From positions 3,286,001-3,350,000 of the forward strand of contig NZ_CP087168.1 in assembly GCF_024748615.1 (NCBI RefSeq): DNA of 64,000 bases, given 5' to 3'. A model generated the notes under the pieces. It was not told where the DNA came from. It did no database searches and saw only the letters and a list, made by a program, of their open reading frames with translations. Both the position numbers and the translations under genes were made by a program. Shown in pieces: positions 18,310 through 28,600 of the stretch; position 1 is the stretch's first letter, and each line of letters opens with the position of its first letter. The DNA is from Pseudomonas sp. B21-048 (GTDB lineage Bacteria; Pseudomonadota; Gammaproteobacteria; Pseudomonadales; Pseudomonadaceae).

Positions 18310-18428
18310 GGCAAAAAACACCCGCGAAGCATTCAATTGAAAAAATGGCCCAAAACGGGTCATCCAGCGTCTACCGCCCTGCAAGGATAGTAGACGCGGC
18401 CACACCGACTGACGCGCAGGACATTGTA

Positions 18429-20966
18429 ATGAACGCACCATCGACCACCTGCGACGCCCAGGCCTTGATTGCCCGACTGGACTGGACAAATAACCCGCTG
18501 GGCGCCGCCGACCACTGGCCACAGAGCCTGCGCACCGCCGTGGACATTGTGATTCACTCGCCGATGCCGATGCTGTTGCTGTGGGGCCCACAGCTCGCGC
18601 AGATCTACAATGATGGCTTCGCTCTCCTTGCCGGCAGCAAACACCCTCACGCTTTCGGACAACCGACGCACCTGATCTGGCCAGAACTTAAAGACTTTAC
18701 CGACCCGATTTACAGCGCCGTCCTACAGGGTCAGGTGCGGACCTACAGCGAGCAGCGCTTTACCTTGCAGCGCGACGGTCAGAATTCCGACTTCTGGCTG
18801 GATTTGACCTACAGCCCCATTCGCAACGAAAGCGCCGAGGTCGCCGGGATTCTGGTCACGGCCATCGAAACCAATGAGCGCCGCCGCATCGCGCAGGAAC
18901 TCGAACAACGCTCCGCCGCGAGCCTCAAGGCCCAGCAGGAAACCGAGCAGCGCCTGCAACTGGCGCTGGCCGCCACCGATGCCGTCGGCACCTGGGACTG
19001 GGACATCGGCGAAGACCGATTCATCGCCGATGCCCACTTCGCTCAATTGCATGGCATCAATCCGGCCATGGCCAGTCAATTGCCCATCAGCGAATACCTC
19101 CACGGCGTGCACCCGGAAGATCGCGCCATGATTGCCCGCAACATCAAGCACTGCATCACCCATGGCAGCGAGTACGCCGAGGAATATCGCTTGCTGCAGC
19201 CCGACGGCCAATTGCGTTGGGTGTTTGCCCGAGGCCGCTGCTATAAGGACCATCATGGTCGGCCCATCCGTTTCCTTGGCGCAGCACTCGATCTGACGGA
19301 ACGCAAACACATCGAACAGGCTTTGCGCCAGAGCCAGACCGAGCTGCAACTGATCATCAACGCCATGCCGATCCTGATCAGTTACGTCGACAGCGAGGAG
19401 CGCTTTCGCCTGAACAATGCCGCCTATCTGGAATGGTACGGCCTGACGCCCCAGGAGCTTTACGGCCGCACCATCCGCGAAGTGCTGGGCGACGAAGCCT
19501 ATGCCTCACGCGCCGAATACATTGCCGAGGCGCTGAAAGGCAAGGCCTGCAGTTTCAGCATCAGCGCCGCGCACCGCGACGGCAGCCTCCGTCAGGCCTT
19601 GATGAACTACCTGCCCCGTCATGGCCCGGACGGCGCGGCAAATGGTTTTTACATCTTCGTAATCGACGAAACCGAGCGCAAACAGACCGAGGAAGCCCTG
19701 CGCAATCTCAACGAAACCCTTGAAGAACGCGTCAGCGCCCGCACTCAGCAATTGGCCGAAGCCAACCAGCGACTGCAGAACGAGATGTTCGAACGCGAGC
19801 GCGCCGAAGACGCCTTGCGGCACGCGCAGAAAATGGAAGCGGTGGGACAACTCACCGGCGGCATCGCCCATGACTTCAACAACATGCTCACCGGGATCAT
19901 CGGCAGCCTCGATTTGATGCAGCGCTACATTGCCAATGGTCGCACTGACGAGATCGGTCGTTTTACCGAAGCCGCGGTGTCCTCGGCCCACCGCGCCGCC
20001 GCCCTGACCCATCGCCTGCTGGCGTTCTCCCGGCGTCAGTCGCTGGATCGCAAGCCGCTGAATGCCAACCAGCTGGTGCATTCCCTGGAAGATTTGTTCC
20101 TCCGAACCAAGGGCGACCACATCGAGCTCAAAATGCAACTGACCGATGAAGTCTGGCCGGTCAGTACTGACGTCAGCCAACTGGAAAACGCTCTGCTCAA
20201 CCTGGTCATCAATGCCCGGGATGCGATGCCCGAAGGCGGCGAGCTGCTGATTGAAACCGCCAATGTTCACCTCGACGGTAGCGACATCCCCCCCCTGGAA
20301 CCGGTCAGGGCCGGGGATTACCTGATGATTGCCGTCAGTGACAACGGCGCCGGTATGACCCCGTCAGTGTTGGCCAAGGCCTTCGACCCGTTCTTCACCA
20401 CCAAACCCATCGGCCAGGGCACCGGTCTTGGGCTGTCGATGATCTATGGCTTCGCCCAGCAGTCGGGCGGGCACGTCAGCCTTCACAGCCTGCCGGGCCA
20501 AGGCACCAGCGTTCGTCTGTATTTGCCACGGCTCCACGTCGCGGTGCCAGAGCACACTCTGGAACCGCTCAACGGCGAAACACCGGCAGCGGTGGCCGGT
20601 GAAACCGTGGTGTTGGTGGAAGACGATCCGGCGGTGCGCATGCTGGTGCTCGACCTGCTTAATGAATTGGGTTATCACGCCCATGAAGCCGAAGACGCGA
20701 AGGCCGCCCTGCCCTTGCTGGAGTCCGACCTGCGAGTCGATCTGCTGGTGACCGATGTCGGGCTGCCGGGTATGAACGGTCGGCAACTGGCGGAAATCGC
20801 GCGTCAGCATCGCCCGGGTCTGAAGGTGCTGTTCATGACCGGTTATGCGGAAAAAGCCGCCGAACGCCAGGGTTTCCTGGAAGAAGGCATGGACATGGTG
20901 GCCAAACCTTTTTCCATTGAGCTGTTGGCCAACAAGATTCGCACGATGATCGGCCAAGCGGACTGA
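18429..20966 (+). CDS. Soluble hybrid sensor histidine kinase with PAS domains and a receiver
   Basis: This 845-residue protein has no obvious membrane segment. An N-terminal PAS-like module (WTNNPLGAADHWPQSLRTAVD onward, about 15-150) is followed by two further PAS/PAC domains (about 175-300 and 305-430) and a coiled coil. A HisKA domain has the phospho-acceptor in GGIAHDFNNML (about residue 480), followed by HATPase_c boxes (LVINARDAM, DNGAGMTP, GQGTGLGLSM) and a C-terminal receiver with Asp in LLVTDVGLPG (about 774). It probably autophosphorylates and passes the phosphate to its own receiver; the signal is unknown. A homologous kinase lies at 55736-57847. It is divergent from the PilT-like gene across 119 bases. 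Confidence 0.9.
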   Translation: MNAPSTTCDAQALIARLDWTNNPLGAADHWPQSLRTAVDIVIHSPMPMLLLWGPQLAQIYNDGFALLAGSKHPHAFGQPTHLIWPELKDFTDPIYSAVLQGQVRTYSEQRFTLQRDGQNSDFWLDLTYSPIRNESAEVAGILVTAIETNERRRIAQELEQRSAASLKAQQETEQRLQLALAATDAVGTWDWDIGEDRFIADAHFAQLHGINPAMASQLPISEYLHGVHPEDRAMIARNIKHCITHGSEYAEEYRLLQPDGQLRWVFARGRCYKDHHGRPIRFLGAALDLTERKHIEQALRQSQTELQLIINAMPILISYVDSEERFRLNNAAYLEWYGLTPQELYGRTIREVLGDEAYASRAEYIAEALKGKACSFSISAAHRDGSLRQALMNYLPRHGPDGAANGFYIFVIDETERKQTEEALRNLNETLEERVSARTQQLAEANQRLQNEMFERERAEDALRHAQKMEAVGQLTGGIAHDFNNMLTGIIGSLDLMQRYIANGRTDEIGRFTEAAVSSAHRAAALTHRLLAFSRRQSLDRKPLNANQLVHSLEDLFLRTKGDHIELKMQLTDEVWPVSTDVSQLENALLNLVINARDAMPEGGELLIETANVHLDGSDIPPLEPVRAGDYLMIAVSDNGAGMTPSVLAKAFDPFFTTKPIGQGTGLGLSMIYGFAQQSGGHVSLHSLPGQGTSVRLYLPRLHVAVPEHTLEPLNGETPAAVAGETVVLVEDDPAVRMLVLDLLNELGYHAHEAEDAKAALPLLESDLRVDLLVTDVGLPGMNGRQLAEIARQHRPGLKVLFMTGYAEKAAERQGFLEEGMDMVAKPFSIELLANKIRTMIGQAD

Positions 20967-21032
20967 GTTAAGGCATAATCGCGCGCCCCACGCTGGCACC
21001 AACATAGCCACCACCGTTGCAAGGTACTGCCA

Positions 21033-21308
21033 ATGAAAGCCCAAGCCCGCCATATCCTGGTGAAAACCTCGGAAGAAGCCGAGCAGCTCAAACAACGCAT
21101 CGCCAAGGGCGAAGCCTTCGATGTGCTGGCCAAGAAATACTCCACCTGCCCGTCCGGAAAACGCGGCGGCGACCTGGGCGAAGTACGGCCCGGGCAGATG
21201 GTCGGCGTGATCGATGCGGTGATCTTCAAAAAACCACTGCGGGTGGTGCATGGGCCGATCAAGAGCAAGTTCGGGTATCACCTGGTGCAGGTGTTTTACC
21301 GGGATTGA
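21033..21308 (+). CDS. Second parvulin-type peptidyl-prolyl isomerase
   Basis: This 91-residue PpiC-like protein has ARHILVKTSEEAEQ, CPSGKRGGDLGEVRPGQM and IKSKFGYHLVQV blocks. It lacks a signal peptide. AAGG precedes the ATG by about seven bases. It is a paralogue of the parvulin at 3474-3755 (same length, about half the residues shared by eye). It lies between a hybrid kinase and a thioredoxin-like gene, with no operon partner evident. Confidence 0.93.
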   Translation: MKAQARHILVKTSEEAEQLKQRIAKGEAFDVLAKKYSTCPSGKRGGDLGEVRPGQMVGVIDAVIFKKPLRVVHGPIKSKFGYHLVQVFYRD

Positions 21309-21553
21309 TGAGCGTGTCAGATTTTTTGTGTGCTGGCCGGTAATGGCCTGCCGTCAGGCAGACCTTCATTTCACTAGGTCGGCACTTCGAACAACTCGCC
21401 GTCACAGTGAATCAGACGCTTCATAGATGTCCGCTTATACGCAAAGAAACCCACCGGCACCTGCCCCCCACCTGTAATTTCTGACAGTAGACCCATCTGC
21501 TCGTCTACTTTAACGTCAACAGGCCTTCGACAGTCTTTGAAAAGGAGATTTCA

Positions 21554-22009
21554 ATGAGCTCGATGACCACCCACCCGACCATGGCTGCGGTCTACCGCAA
21601 GGCGCTGAAAACCTGGCGCCCGGTGATCCTGTATTTCGGCAGCCAACACTGTCCTGCCTGCGAAATGGCCGGGCCGGTTTTTCGTCAGATTGCAGAGCCC
21701 TATCGGCATCACGCGCAAATCTACATGCTCAACACCAGCGAATCGCCCAAGCATCCGGATGTCACCGGCACACCCACCGTGCTGTTTTACAAGGACGGGA
21801 AGTTGCTGAAGAAGCTCAAAGGAATTGGAACCCGGGAAACTCTGGAAGACAACTTCAAAAAGCACATCGGCAAGGTCAGGCCCAAGCAGGTTGCCCACAA
21901 ACCCCGCCACGATTTGCCGTGGTTGCAGAAAACCTTCAGCACTTTATGCACCGCGCCTCGGGCACGGGAGTTGTTGAATGCACGGATGAGTCATATTTTA
22001 GTCGTCTGA
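21554..22009 (+). CDS. Thioredoxin-like protein with a CPAC active site
   Basis: This 151-residue protein carries a thioredoxin fold: VILYFGSQHCPACEMAGPVF with the redox pair Cys-Pro-Ala-Cys near residues 35-38, and a cis-proline loop TGTPTVLFYKDGK. A basic C-terminal extension of about 45 residues follows the domain. No signal peptide is seen, so a cytoplasmic thiol-disulfide reductase or chaperone role is likely. AAAGGAG seven bases before the ATG fixes the start. Confidence 0.85.
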   Translation: MSSMTTHPTMAAVYRKALKTWRPVILYFGSQHCPACEMAGPVFRQIAEPYRHHAQIYMLNTSESPKHPDVTGTPTVLFYKDGKLLKKLKGIGTRETLEDNFKKHIGKVRPKQVAHKPRHDLPWLQKTFSTLCTAPRARELLNARMSHILVV

Positions 22010-22061
22010 CAGACCGCTTTCGCGAGCAAGCCCGCATAGGTTCCGCTCCTTGCCAGGCTGT

Positions 22062-23708
22062 TTATCGTCCGGCAAAGCGCAACCGCGACAACATGCGCAA
22101 ATCGCCTTCGAGGTAATAATCATCGGTCCAGCTGTCATCCACCGCCAACGGCCGGACCTGCTTGAGTTGCAGCTTCTTTGCAAAGTAGCGGAATCGGTAA
22201 TGCTCGTAAAAACGCAGCAGTTCCAGGCCGTAACGATCGGCCAGGTCGGTGTCACCACGGATGATCAGGTAGTTTTCGTCATTGCCGTTACTGGCCGCTT
22301 CACTAAGGTTGTGGCTGCCGCTGATGATGGTCGGTGAGTCGCTGGTGAAGTCGACGACGATGGCTTTGGTGTGCACCAGCAGGTTGCCCTTCTGGCCTTT
22401 CATGTTTTCCTTAAGCCAGCCTTCCAGGCCGGTATTGAGCAGCGCGGTGGCGGCGAATTCGGCGGTGCGGTCAGCGTGGAAACCGGTGATGCTGCTGACG
22501 GTGTTTTGCAAGCCGTAACGCAAGATGTCGTCGTGGGGCTGGCCGAGCAAGGCGTTGAGTATTTCGTCCGGCAAGGTGAACGCAGTGACAAACAACAGGT
22601 CTTTTTTGGCTGACTCGATGATTTCTACGAACTCACGTAAGTCGCCCTGGCCCGAGCGCGGTGAGAACCCTGCGAACAACGCCTGGTCCGGCTGCATCGG
22701 ATTGTTTTCCGTGAGCCATTCCCGTGTGGCGCCGACGTCCGCCGGTGCAGCCCAGACCTGCTCGAAGGTTTGCAGGTAACTGGCGCCGATTCGGGCATCG
22801 TCCAGCACATGCACAACGTTAGCCTGACGATAAACACCGTTAGCTGTGAAGTTGGTACTGCCGCAGAGTACCGCCTCGGGCTGATGCTGCCCCGCTGCGT
22901 CGAGCCGACTCAGGACCATGAACTTGTTGTGAAAGATGTTGTGAGTGACTCGCCCACGCTTGTTCGCCGCCGGGATTTTTTCCAGGCTAGCTTCGTTCAG
23001 CGCCGTGGTGTCTTCGTCCGGCTGGGCGTGGTACAGAACCCGAAGCTTTACGCCGCGCTCAAAGGCAGCGTTCACCGCATCGACGATCACCTGCAACTGG
23101 TATTCGTAGATCGCAATGTCCAGCGCCCACTCGCCATCCTCGGCCCGTTCGATGAACCCCAGCAAGCGTGCGAGCAGACCATTTTCCAGCCATTGCCGTG
23201 GGGCGTCGGGCCATTCTTCGATGGGTAGTTTCTTGTTGACGCTGAGCAGCGCATCAACGTCGGCGAACTTGCGCTGGAAAGCCTGACTGGCGGCCACCGC
23301 CCGATTGAAAATGACGTTTTGACCTTTGGGCAGGCCATTGTCGGTGCTGACCGTCACTTCCAGGCATTCACCCAGTTGTGGCGCATCAGCGGTGCCATAG
23401 GCCAAGTGAACCCGATAATGGATCGTCACGCCCGGATTGACCGCGTAATCGGCCCAGCGAAATTTCTGCAATGGCGCGGTATCGCTGGGGGTGGCGTGAA
23501 ACTGGGGGAACGTATGAGCCTTGCCGGGGAAGGTCAGGCTGTTGAACAGAAACAGCCAGGGTTTGCTGCCTTGCTGTTTTTCGATGGCGAAACCCAGCAG
23601 ACCTTTGCGACGGTGTTCGGCCACGTCGATGGCCAGCAACACACCGTTGGTGCCGGCGTAGGCTTTGACGCGAAAATCGTCCTGATCGTTGCGGGCTAAA
23701 ACGCGCAT
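22062..23708 (-). CDS. Phospholipase-D-like protein
   Basis: This 548-residue protein has two PLD-type half-domains. The second has a complete HxKxxxxD motif (HTKAIVVD, about residue 443) followed by ISGSHNLSEAASNGNDE. The first (HNKFMVLS, about 258, followed by GSTNFTANG) has Ser where the motif Asp is expected. No signal peptide is evident. The family includes phosphodiesterases, nucleases and phospholipases; substrate is unknown. CAGGAGT lies eight bases before the ATG. It is a single gene with no operon partner. Confidence 0.8.
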   Translation of the reverse strand: MRVLARNDQDDFRVKAYAGTNGVLLAIDVAEHRRKGLLGFAIEKQQGSKPWLFLFNSLTFPGKAHTFPQFHATPSDTAPLQKFRWADYAVNPGVTIHYRVHLAYGTADAPQLGECLEVTVSTDNGLPKGQNVIFNRAVAASQAFQRKFADVDALLSVNKKLPIEEWPDAPRQWLENGLLARLLGFIERAEDGEWALDIAIYEYQLQVIVDAVNAAFERGVKLRVLYHAQPDEDTTALNEASLEKIPAANKRGRVTHNIFHNKFMVLSRLDAAGQHQPEAVLCGSTNFTANGVYRQANVVHVLDDARIGASYLQTFEQVWAAPADVGATREWLTENNPMQPDQALFAGFSPRSGQGDLREFVEIIESAKKDLLFVTAFTLPDEILNALLGQPHDDILRYGLQNTVSSITGFHADRTAEFAATALLNTGLEGWLKENMKGQKGNLLVHTKAIVVDFTSDSPTIISGSHNLSEAASNGNDENYLIIRGDTDLADRYGLELLRFYEHYRFRYFAKKLQLKQVRPLAVDDSWTDDYYLEGDLRMLSRLRFAGR

Positions 23709-23799
23709 GGGTCACTCCTGTGATTGGCTTGCTTACAGCAGCATAGGGCTGCGATGCAGATGAACTGCGATTATTCGATTGCGAGGTGATGCCAAAAAC

Positions 23800-24540
23800 T
23801 CAACCTGAAATCAGCTCATCGATATGCCGATAATCAACCTGCAGCTGTGCCGCCAACACCTTTGCCCGGCCAAGATGAATCGGTCCGCGCTCAATGTCGA
23901 TCAGCAGCCCCGGGCAATCCAGCGCCGGCAATGTTGACCATTCCTTCACCCGCCCATCCGTCACCAGCAACAGCCGTTGCTGCTCTGCCGGAAAGCGCTT
24001 TTGCCGTGCCGCCAGCCAACGCCCTGCTTCACCCAGCGCCGCCAGCATCGGCGTGCCGCCGCCGGCACCGAGCCCGTCGAGCCAGTCGCGCAAGCCCGCG
24101 GAGGCTTTCAACCCTTGCACCTGCCACTTCGGCACATGACCACTGGCAGTCAGCAAAGCCAGCCGCGCACGCTGCCGATAGGCGTCGTCGAACAGTTGTG
24201 CCAGCAACCCCTTGGCATCGCTCAGCGCCTGATGACGCCGGGTCGAGGCCGAGGCGTCGACGATCACCAGCCACAGTTCGTGTGGGGAGCGAGTGCGCAG
24301 GTGAAACAGCACATCGTCGCGTTGACGCGGTCGGCCATTGAGTAAAGTGCCGGGCCAATTGATCGATCCACTGCGTGCCGCGTGACGCTTGCCCTGTCTG
24401 CCGTGATCCAGCCGTCCTGCGCGGGGTCTGGCATTCGCCCCCGCATCTGATCGAGGGCGAATGCCTAGGGCTTTTTTGGCCAGCTCGGCACTTCTCGTCG
24501 TGCGCCGACCGGCAGCGCTTGAGCGGGCATTTCGCCCCAC
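23800..24540 (-). CDS. VWA-domain (ChlD-like) chelatase subunit
   Basis: This approximately 246-residue protein has a von Willebrand A domain with the metal-ion site DASAST (about residue 93) and a later TDGRV. It matches the VWA part of magnesium/cobalt chelatase D subunits. It overlaps the 3' end of the AAA+ subunit gene and lies in the cobW-cobN operon, so it probably works with ChlI-like ATPase and CobN as the third cobaltochelatase subunit. The GTG start at 24540 is uncertain: the first 60 residues are basic and low in structure, and an internal start is possible. Confidence 0.75.
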   Translation of the reverse strand: MGRNARSSAAGRRTTRSAELAKKALGIRPRSDAGANARPRAGRLDHGRQGKRHAARSGSINWPGTLLNGRPRQRDDVLFHLRTRSPHELWLVIVDASASTRRHQALSDAKGLLAQLFDDAYRQRARLALLTASGHVPKWQVQGLKASAGLRDWLDGLGAGGGTPMLAALGEAGRWLAARQKRFPAEQQRLLLVTDGRVKEWSTLPALDCPGLLIDIERGPIHLGRAKVLAAQLQVDYRHIDELISG

Positions 24541-25469
24541 TGGCCCTGACCTTCGCTTGGGTTGGGGTTCTGGTTAGAGGGCTGCGATACCTGGGATTGT
24601 TGCGGCATCGGTGGCGAGTGTTCGCGACGACGATGGCGCAAGGCAAACTCGGCGACCGCGTCGATATCTTCTTCGCCAATGGCATTCGCTCCGCGCCAGG
24701 CTGCATGAGCCCGGGCCGCGCGCAACCAGACCAGGTCGGCCCGCAGGCCATCGACGCCGGCAGCGAAGCAGCGCTCGGTGATCTGCGCCAGCGCCGCATC
24801 GTCGAGGGGAATGCTCGCCAGTGCCGAGCGCGCCTTTTGGCAGCGCTCGCGCAGTGCGTGTTGCTGGCTTTCCCACTCGGCGCAGAACCCTTGCGAGTCG
24901 CTGTCGAAATCCAGTCGACGACGGATGATCTGACCACGCTCGGCGGGTGCGGTGTGGCCACTGAGGGCGACGTTCAGGCCAAAGCGGTCAAGCAATTGCG
25001 GACGCAGTTCGCCCTCTTCCGGATTCATGGTGCCGATCAGCACAAACTTCGCCGAATGCCGATGGGAAATCCCGTCGCGCTCGATCAGGTTGGTGCCGCT
25101 GGCGGCCACGTCGAGCAGCAAGTCCACGAGGTGATCGGGCAGCAGATTGACTTCATCGACATACAACACGCCGCCATCGGCCTTGGCCAGTACGCCGGGG
25201 GAAAACTGCGCGCGCCCCTCGCTCAGGGCCGCGTCGAGGTCAAGGGTGCCCACCAGACGTTCTTCAGTGGCACCCAGGGGCAAGGTGACGAATTGACCGC
25301 TGGCCAACAGGTCCGCCAGGCCTCGGGCCAGGGTCGATTTGGCCATGCCTCGTGGACCTTCGATCAGCACACCGCCGATTTTCGGGTCGATGGCGGTCAG
25401 GTACAGCGCGAGCTTCAAGTCATCGGCGCCGACCACGGCGGAGAGCGGGAAATGGGGGGTGTCGGTCAT
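24465..25469 (-). CDS. ChlI-like AAA+ chelatase subunit
   Basis: This 334-residue AAA+ ATPase begins MTDTPHFPLSAVVGADDLKL. It has Walker A GPRGMAKST, Walker B GGVLYVDEVNLL and IGTMNPEEGELRPQLLDRF, as in BchI/ChlI. A Gln/Ser/Pro-rich linker forms the C-terminus. Together with the overlapping VWA gene it replaces the CobS-CobT pair of classical aerobic cobaltochelatase. It is the third gene downstream of the minus-strand riboswitch, though a REP separates it from cobN. ATGs at 25469 and 25475 are both in frame; 25469 has the better spacing to GAG. Confidence 0.88.
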   Translation of the reverse strand: MTDTPHFPLSAVVGADDLKLALYLTAIDPKIGGVLIEGPRGMAKSTLARGLADLLASGQFVTLPLGATEERLVGTLDLDAALSEGRAQFSPGVLAKADGGVLYVDEVNLLPDHLVDLLLDVAASGTNLIERDGISHRHSAKFVLIGTMNPEEGELRPQLLDRFGLNVALSGHTAPAERGQIIRRRLDFDSDSQGFCAEWESQQHALRERCQKARSALASIPLDDAALAQITERCFAAGVDGLRADLVWLRAARAHAAWRGANAIGEEDIDAVAEFALRHRRREHSPPMPQQSQVSQPSNQNPNPSEGQGQWGEMPAQALPVGARREVPSWPKKP

Positions 25470-25497
25470 GTGCATTACTCGTTGTGGTCGGTGGTGT

Positions 25498-25608
25498 GAT
25501 CGTTCCCACGCTCTGCGTGGGAATGCCTCAACGGACGCTCCGCGTTCGGCTCTGGAAGGGACGCGGAGCGTCCCGGGCTGCATTCCTTTGCTGCGCGTGG
25601 GAACGATC
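25498..25608. repeat. Nested palindromic REP element between cobN and chlI-like
   Basis: It has the same outer arms (CGTTCCCACGC) and inner GGACGCTCCGCG arms as the element at 13415-13520, with a diverged centre and right arm. It interrupts the cobN-chlI intergenic space. Confidence 0.82.
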
Positions 25609-25618
25609 CGTCTCTTGG

Positions 25619-28600
25619 TTACCCGTCTTCTTCTATATCCAGCAACAAATTCTCCAGCGCCTCTCGGTACTCGCCCGGCTCTTTCCACATCCCCCGCTGC
25701 TGCGCTTCGAGCATGCGCTCGGTCATGTCTCGCAGGGCATGGGGATTGTGTTCGCGGACAAACTCCCGGGTCGCCGGATCGAGCAAATAGGCGTCCGCCA
25801 GCAACGCATATTGGTGATCGTCGATCAACTGCGTGGTGGCGTCGAACGCAAACAGATTATCGACCGTCGCCGCCAGTTCGAACGCGCCTTTATAGCCGTG
25901 ACGCTTGACCCCGTCGATCCATTTCGGATTGGCCGCCCGGGAACGGATCACCCGGTTAAGCTCTTCCTTCAAGGTGCGAATCTTCGGCAAGTCCGGCTGA
26001 CTGTGGTCGCCGTGATAACTGGCCGCCGCTTCGCCGCGCAGGCTTTCGACGGCCGCCAACATGCCACCCTGGAACTGGTAATAGTCGTTGGAGTCGAGCA
26101 AGTCGTGCTCACGGTTGTCCTGATTCTGCAGCACAGCCTGCACCTGGCTCAGACGCTGGGCGAACTGTTCGCGGGCGGCGGTGCCTTCGTCAGAGCCGCC
26201 GTAAGCGTAGCCGCCCCAGTTCAGGTAAACCTCGGCCAAGTCCTCACGGCTTTGCCACAAGCGACCGTCGATGGCGCCCTGCACGCCCGCTCCGTAAGCA
26301 CCCGGTTTGGCCCCGAAGATGCGCCAGCCGGCCTGCCGCCGCGCCGCGTCTTCATCCAGACCGGATTCCAGCAGCGCTTGCCGCTCGGCGCGGGCCTTGG
26401 CCGCCAACGGGTTGAGATCGTCCGGTTCATCCAGCGCAGCGACCGCTTGCACGGCGGCGTCGAACAGCCGGATCAGGTTGGCAAAGGCATCGCGGAAAAA
26501 TCCGGAGACGCGCAAAGTCACATCCACGCGTGGGCGGTCCAGCAGGCTCAACGGCAGAATCTCGAAGTCGTCGACGCGCTGGCTGCCGGTAGCCCAGACC
26601 GGTCGCACGCCCATCAGCGCCATGGCCTGGGCAATGTCGTCGCCACCGGTGCGCATGGTCGCGGTGCCCCAGACCGACAGGCCGAGTTGACGCAGGTGAT
26701 CGCCGTGGTCCTGCAAGTGTCGCTCAAGAATCAGGTTCGCGGATTGGAAGCCAATGCGCCACGCGGTGGTGGTCGGCAGGTTGCGCACGTCCACGGAATA
26801 GAAATTGCGCCCGGTGGGCAGTACGTCCAGACGGCCGCGACTCGGTGCACCGCTGGGGCCGGCCGGGACGAATCGACCGCTGAGGGCGTCGAGCAGGCCG
26901 CGCATTTCCGCCGGGCCGCAGGCGTCCAGGCGTGGGGCAACGACGTTGCGCAGGCTATCGATGATAGCGCTCACGTCAGACCAGCCTGGCTCGTCCAGCC
27001 GATCGATTTCAGCACTCAAGGCCTGCTCGATCAGCTGCGCGGCGAACAGTTCCAGACGTTCGCGGGTGTCTCCCGCCGTACGCCAGACTTCATTACTGAG
27101 CGACAACAAGGCATCCGGTCGAGGACCGGTCCACGGCTCGGCCAACGCGCAATCCAGCGGATCGAAGCCCAATGCAAACGCCTTGGCCAATGCCCGCAGC
27201 AAGCTCGATTGCGCCCCACGGCCATCGCCGCGAGGAATACGCAGCAAGGCCAATAAGGTGTCGATGCGTAACCGACCGACCGGCGACTCGCCAAACACGT
27301 GCAGGCCATCGCGGATCTGCGACTCCTTCAAATCGCACAGGTATGTGTCCAGACGCGGCAACCAGATCGCCGCATCGGCATCGCTGTCAAGCTTCTCGTC
27401 CAGTTGCAGTTCGCGGTCGATGTGCGTGTCGCGCACCAATTGCAGAATGTCGCGCTGCAATTCCCGGGCGCGGCGCGGATCGAGCAATTGCGCTTCGTAA
27501 TATTCGTCGGCCAACCATTCGAGATTACGCAGCGGACCGTAGGTTTCAGCGCGGGTCAGCGGCGGCATCAGGTGATCGATGATCACTGCCTGCGTACGAC
27601 GCTTGGCTTGGGCGCCCTCGCCCGGGTCATTGACGATAAACGGATAGATGTTCGGCAGCGGCCCGAGCAATGCATCCGGCCAGCAGTTTTCCGACAGCCC
27701 GACGCCCTTGCCCGGCAGCCATTCGAGGTTGCCGTGCTTGCCGACGTGGATCACGCCGTGAGCGCCGTAGGTGTTGCGCAACCAGAAATAGAAAGCGAGA
27801 TAGCCGTGAGGCGGCACCAGGTCCGGGTCGTGATACACCGCGCTCGGGTCCACTTGATAACCCCGGGCCGGTTGAATGCCGACGAAGGTCAGGCCGAAGC
27901 GCAGACCGGCAATCATCATTCGTCCGCCACGGAACATTGGATCGTTTTCGGGCGCGCCCCAACGTTCCAGCACCGCTTGGCGATTGGCTTCTGGCAGCGC
28001 GTTGAACATCAGGTTGTAGTCGTCCAGCGCGAGGCTTTGATGGCAGGGACGCTGGTCGAGGGTATCGAGGTCGTTGCTGACGCCGCCGAGCAATTGCTGG
28101 ATCAATGCGGTGCCGCTGTCCGGCAACTCGGCTGGCAGCGGATAACCTTCGGCGTGCAGCGCGCGCAGGATGTTCAATGCCGCAGCCGGTGTGTCGAGTC
28201 CCACGCCATTGCCGATGCGTCCATCGCGCGTCGGGTAGTTGGCGAGGATCAGGGCGATGCGTTTTTCGCCGTTGGGCACACGCGCCAGATCGATCCAGCG
28301 CCGCGCCAGTTCTGCAACGAAATCCATGCGCTCAGGTGCAGGTCGATAGCAGACCACATCGGACTGGCTGCGCTCACTGCGCCAGGCCAGGTCCTTGAAA
28401 CTGATCGGGCGGCTGATGATCCGCCCGTCCAGTTCCGGCAGCGCAATGTGCATCGCCAGATCACGGGGGCCGAGGCCCTGTTCGCTGGCGCGCCAACCGG
28501 GCTCGTTGTCCTGGGCGCAGATCGCCTGGATCACCGGGATATTGCGGCGAAACGGCCGCAAGTGCGGTGCTTCGGGGCTGGACTGGGCGAAACCGGTGGT

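Noticed and set aside
22012..22045. A possible REP element after the thioredoxin-like gene
   Set aside because: Only one partial arm (CGCTTTCGCGAGCAAGCC) is present, with no matching inverted arm nearby, so it is at most a relic.
25352..27256. A 634-codon open frame on the plus strand
   Set aside because: It is antisense to cobN, which has clear family motifs throughout. The translation has no recognisable domain, and such long shadows are common in G+C-rich pseudomonads.
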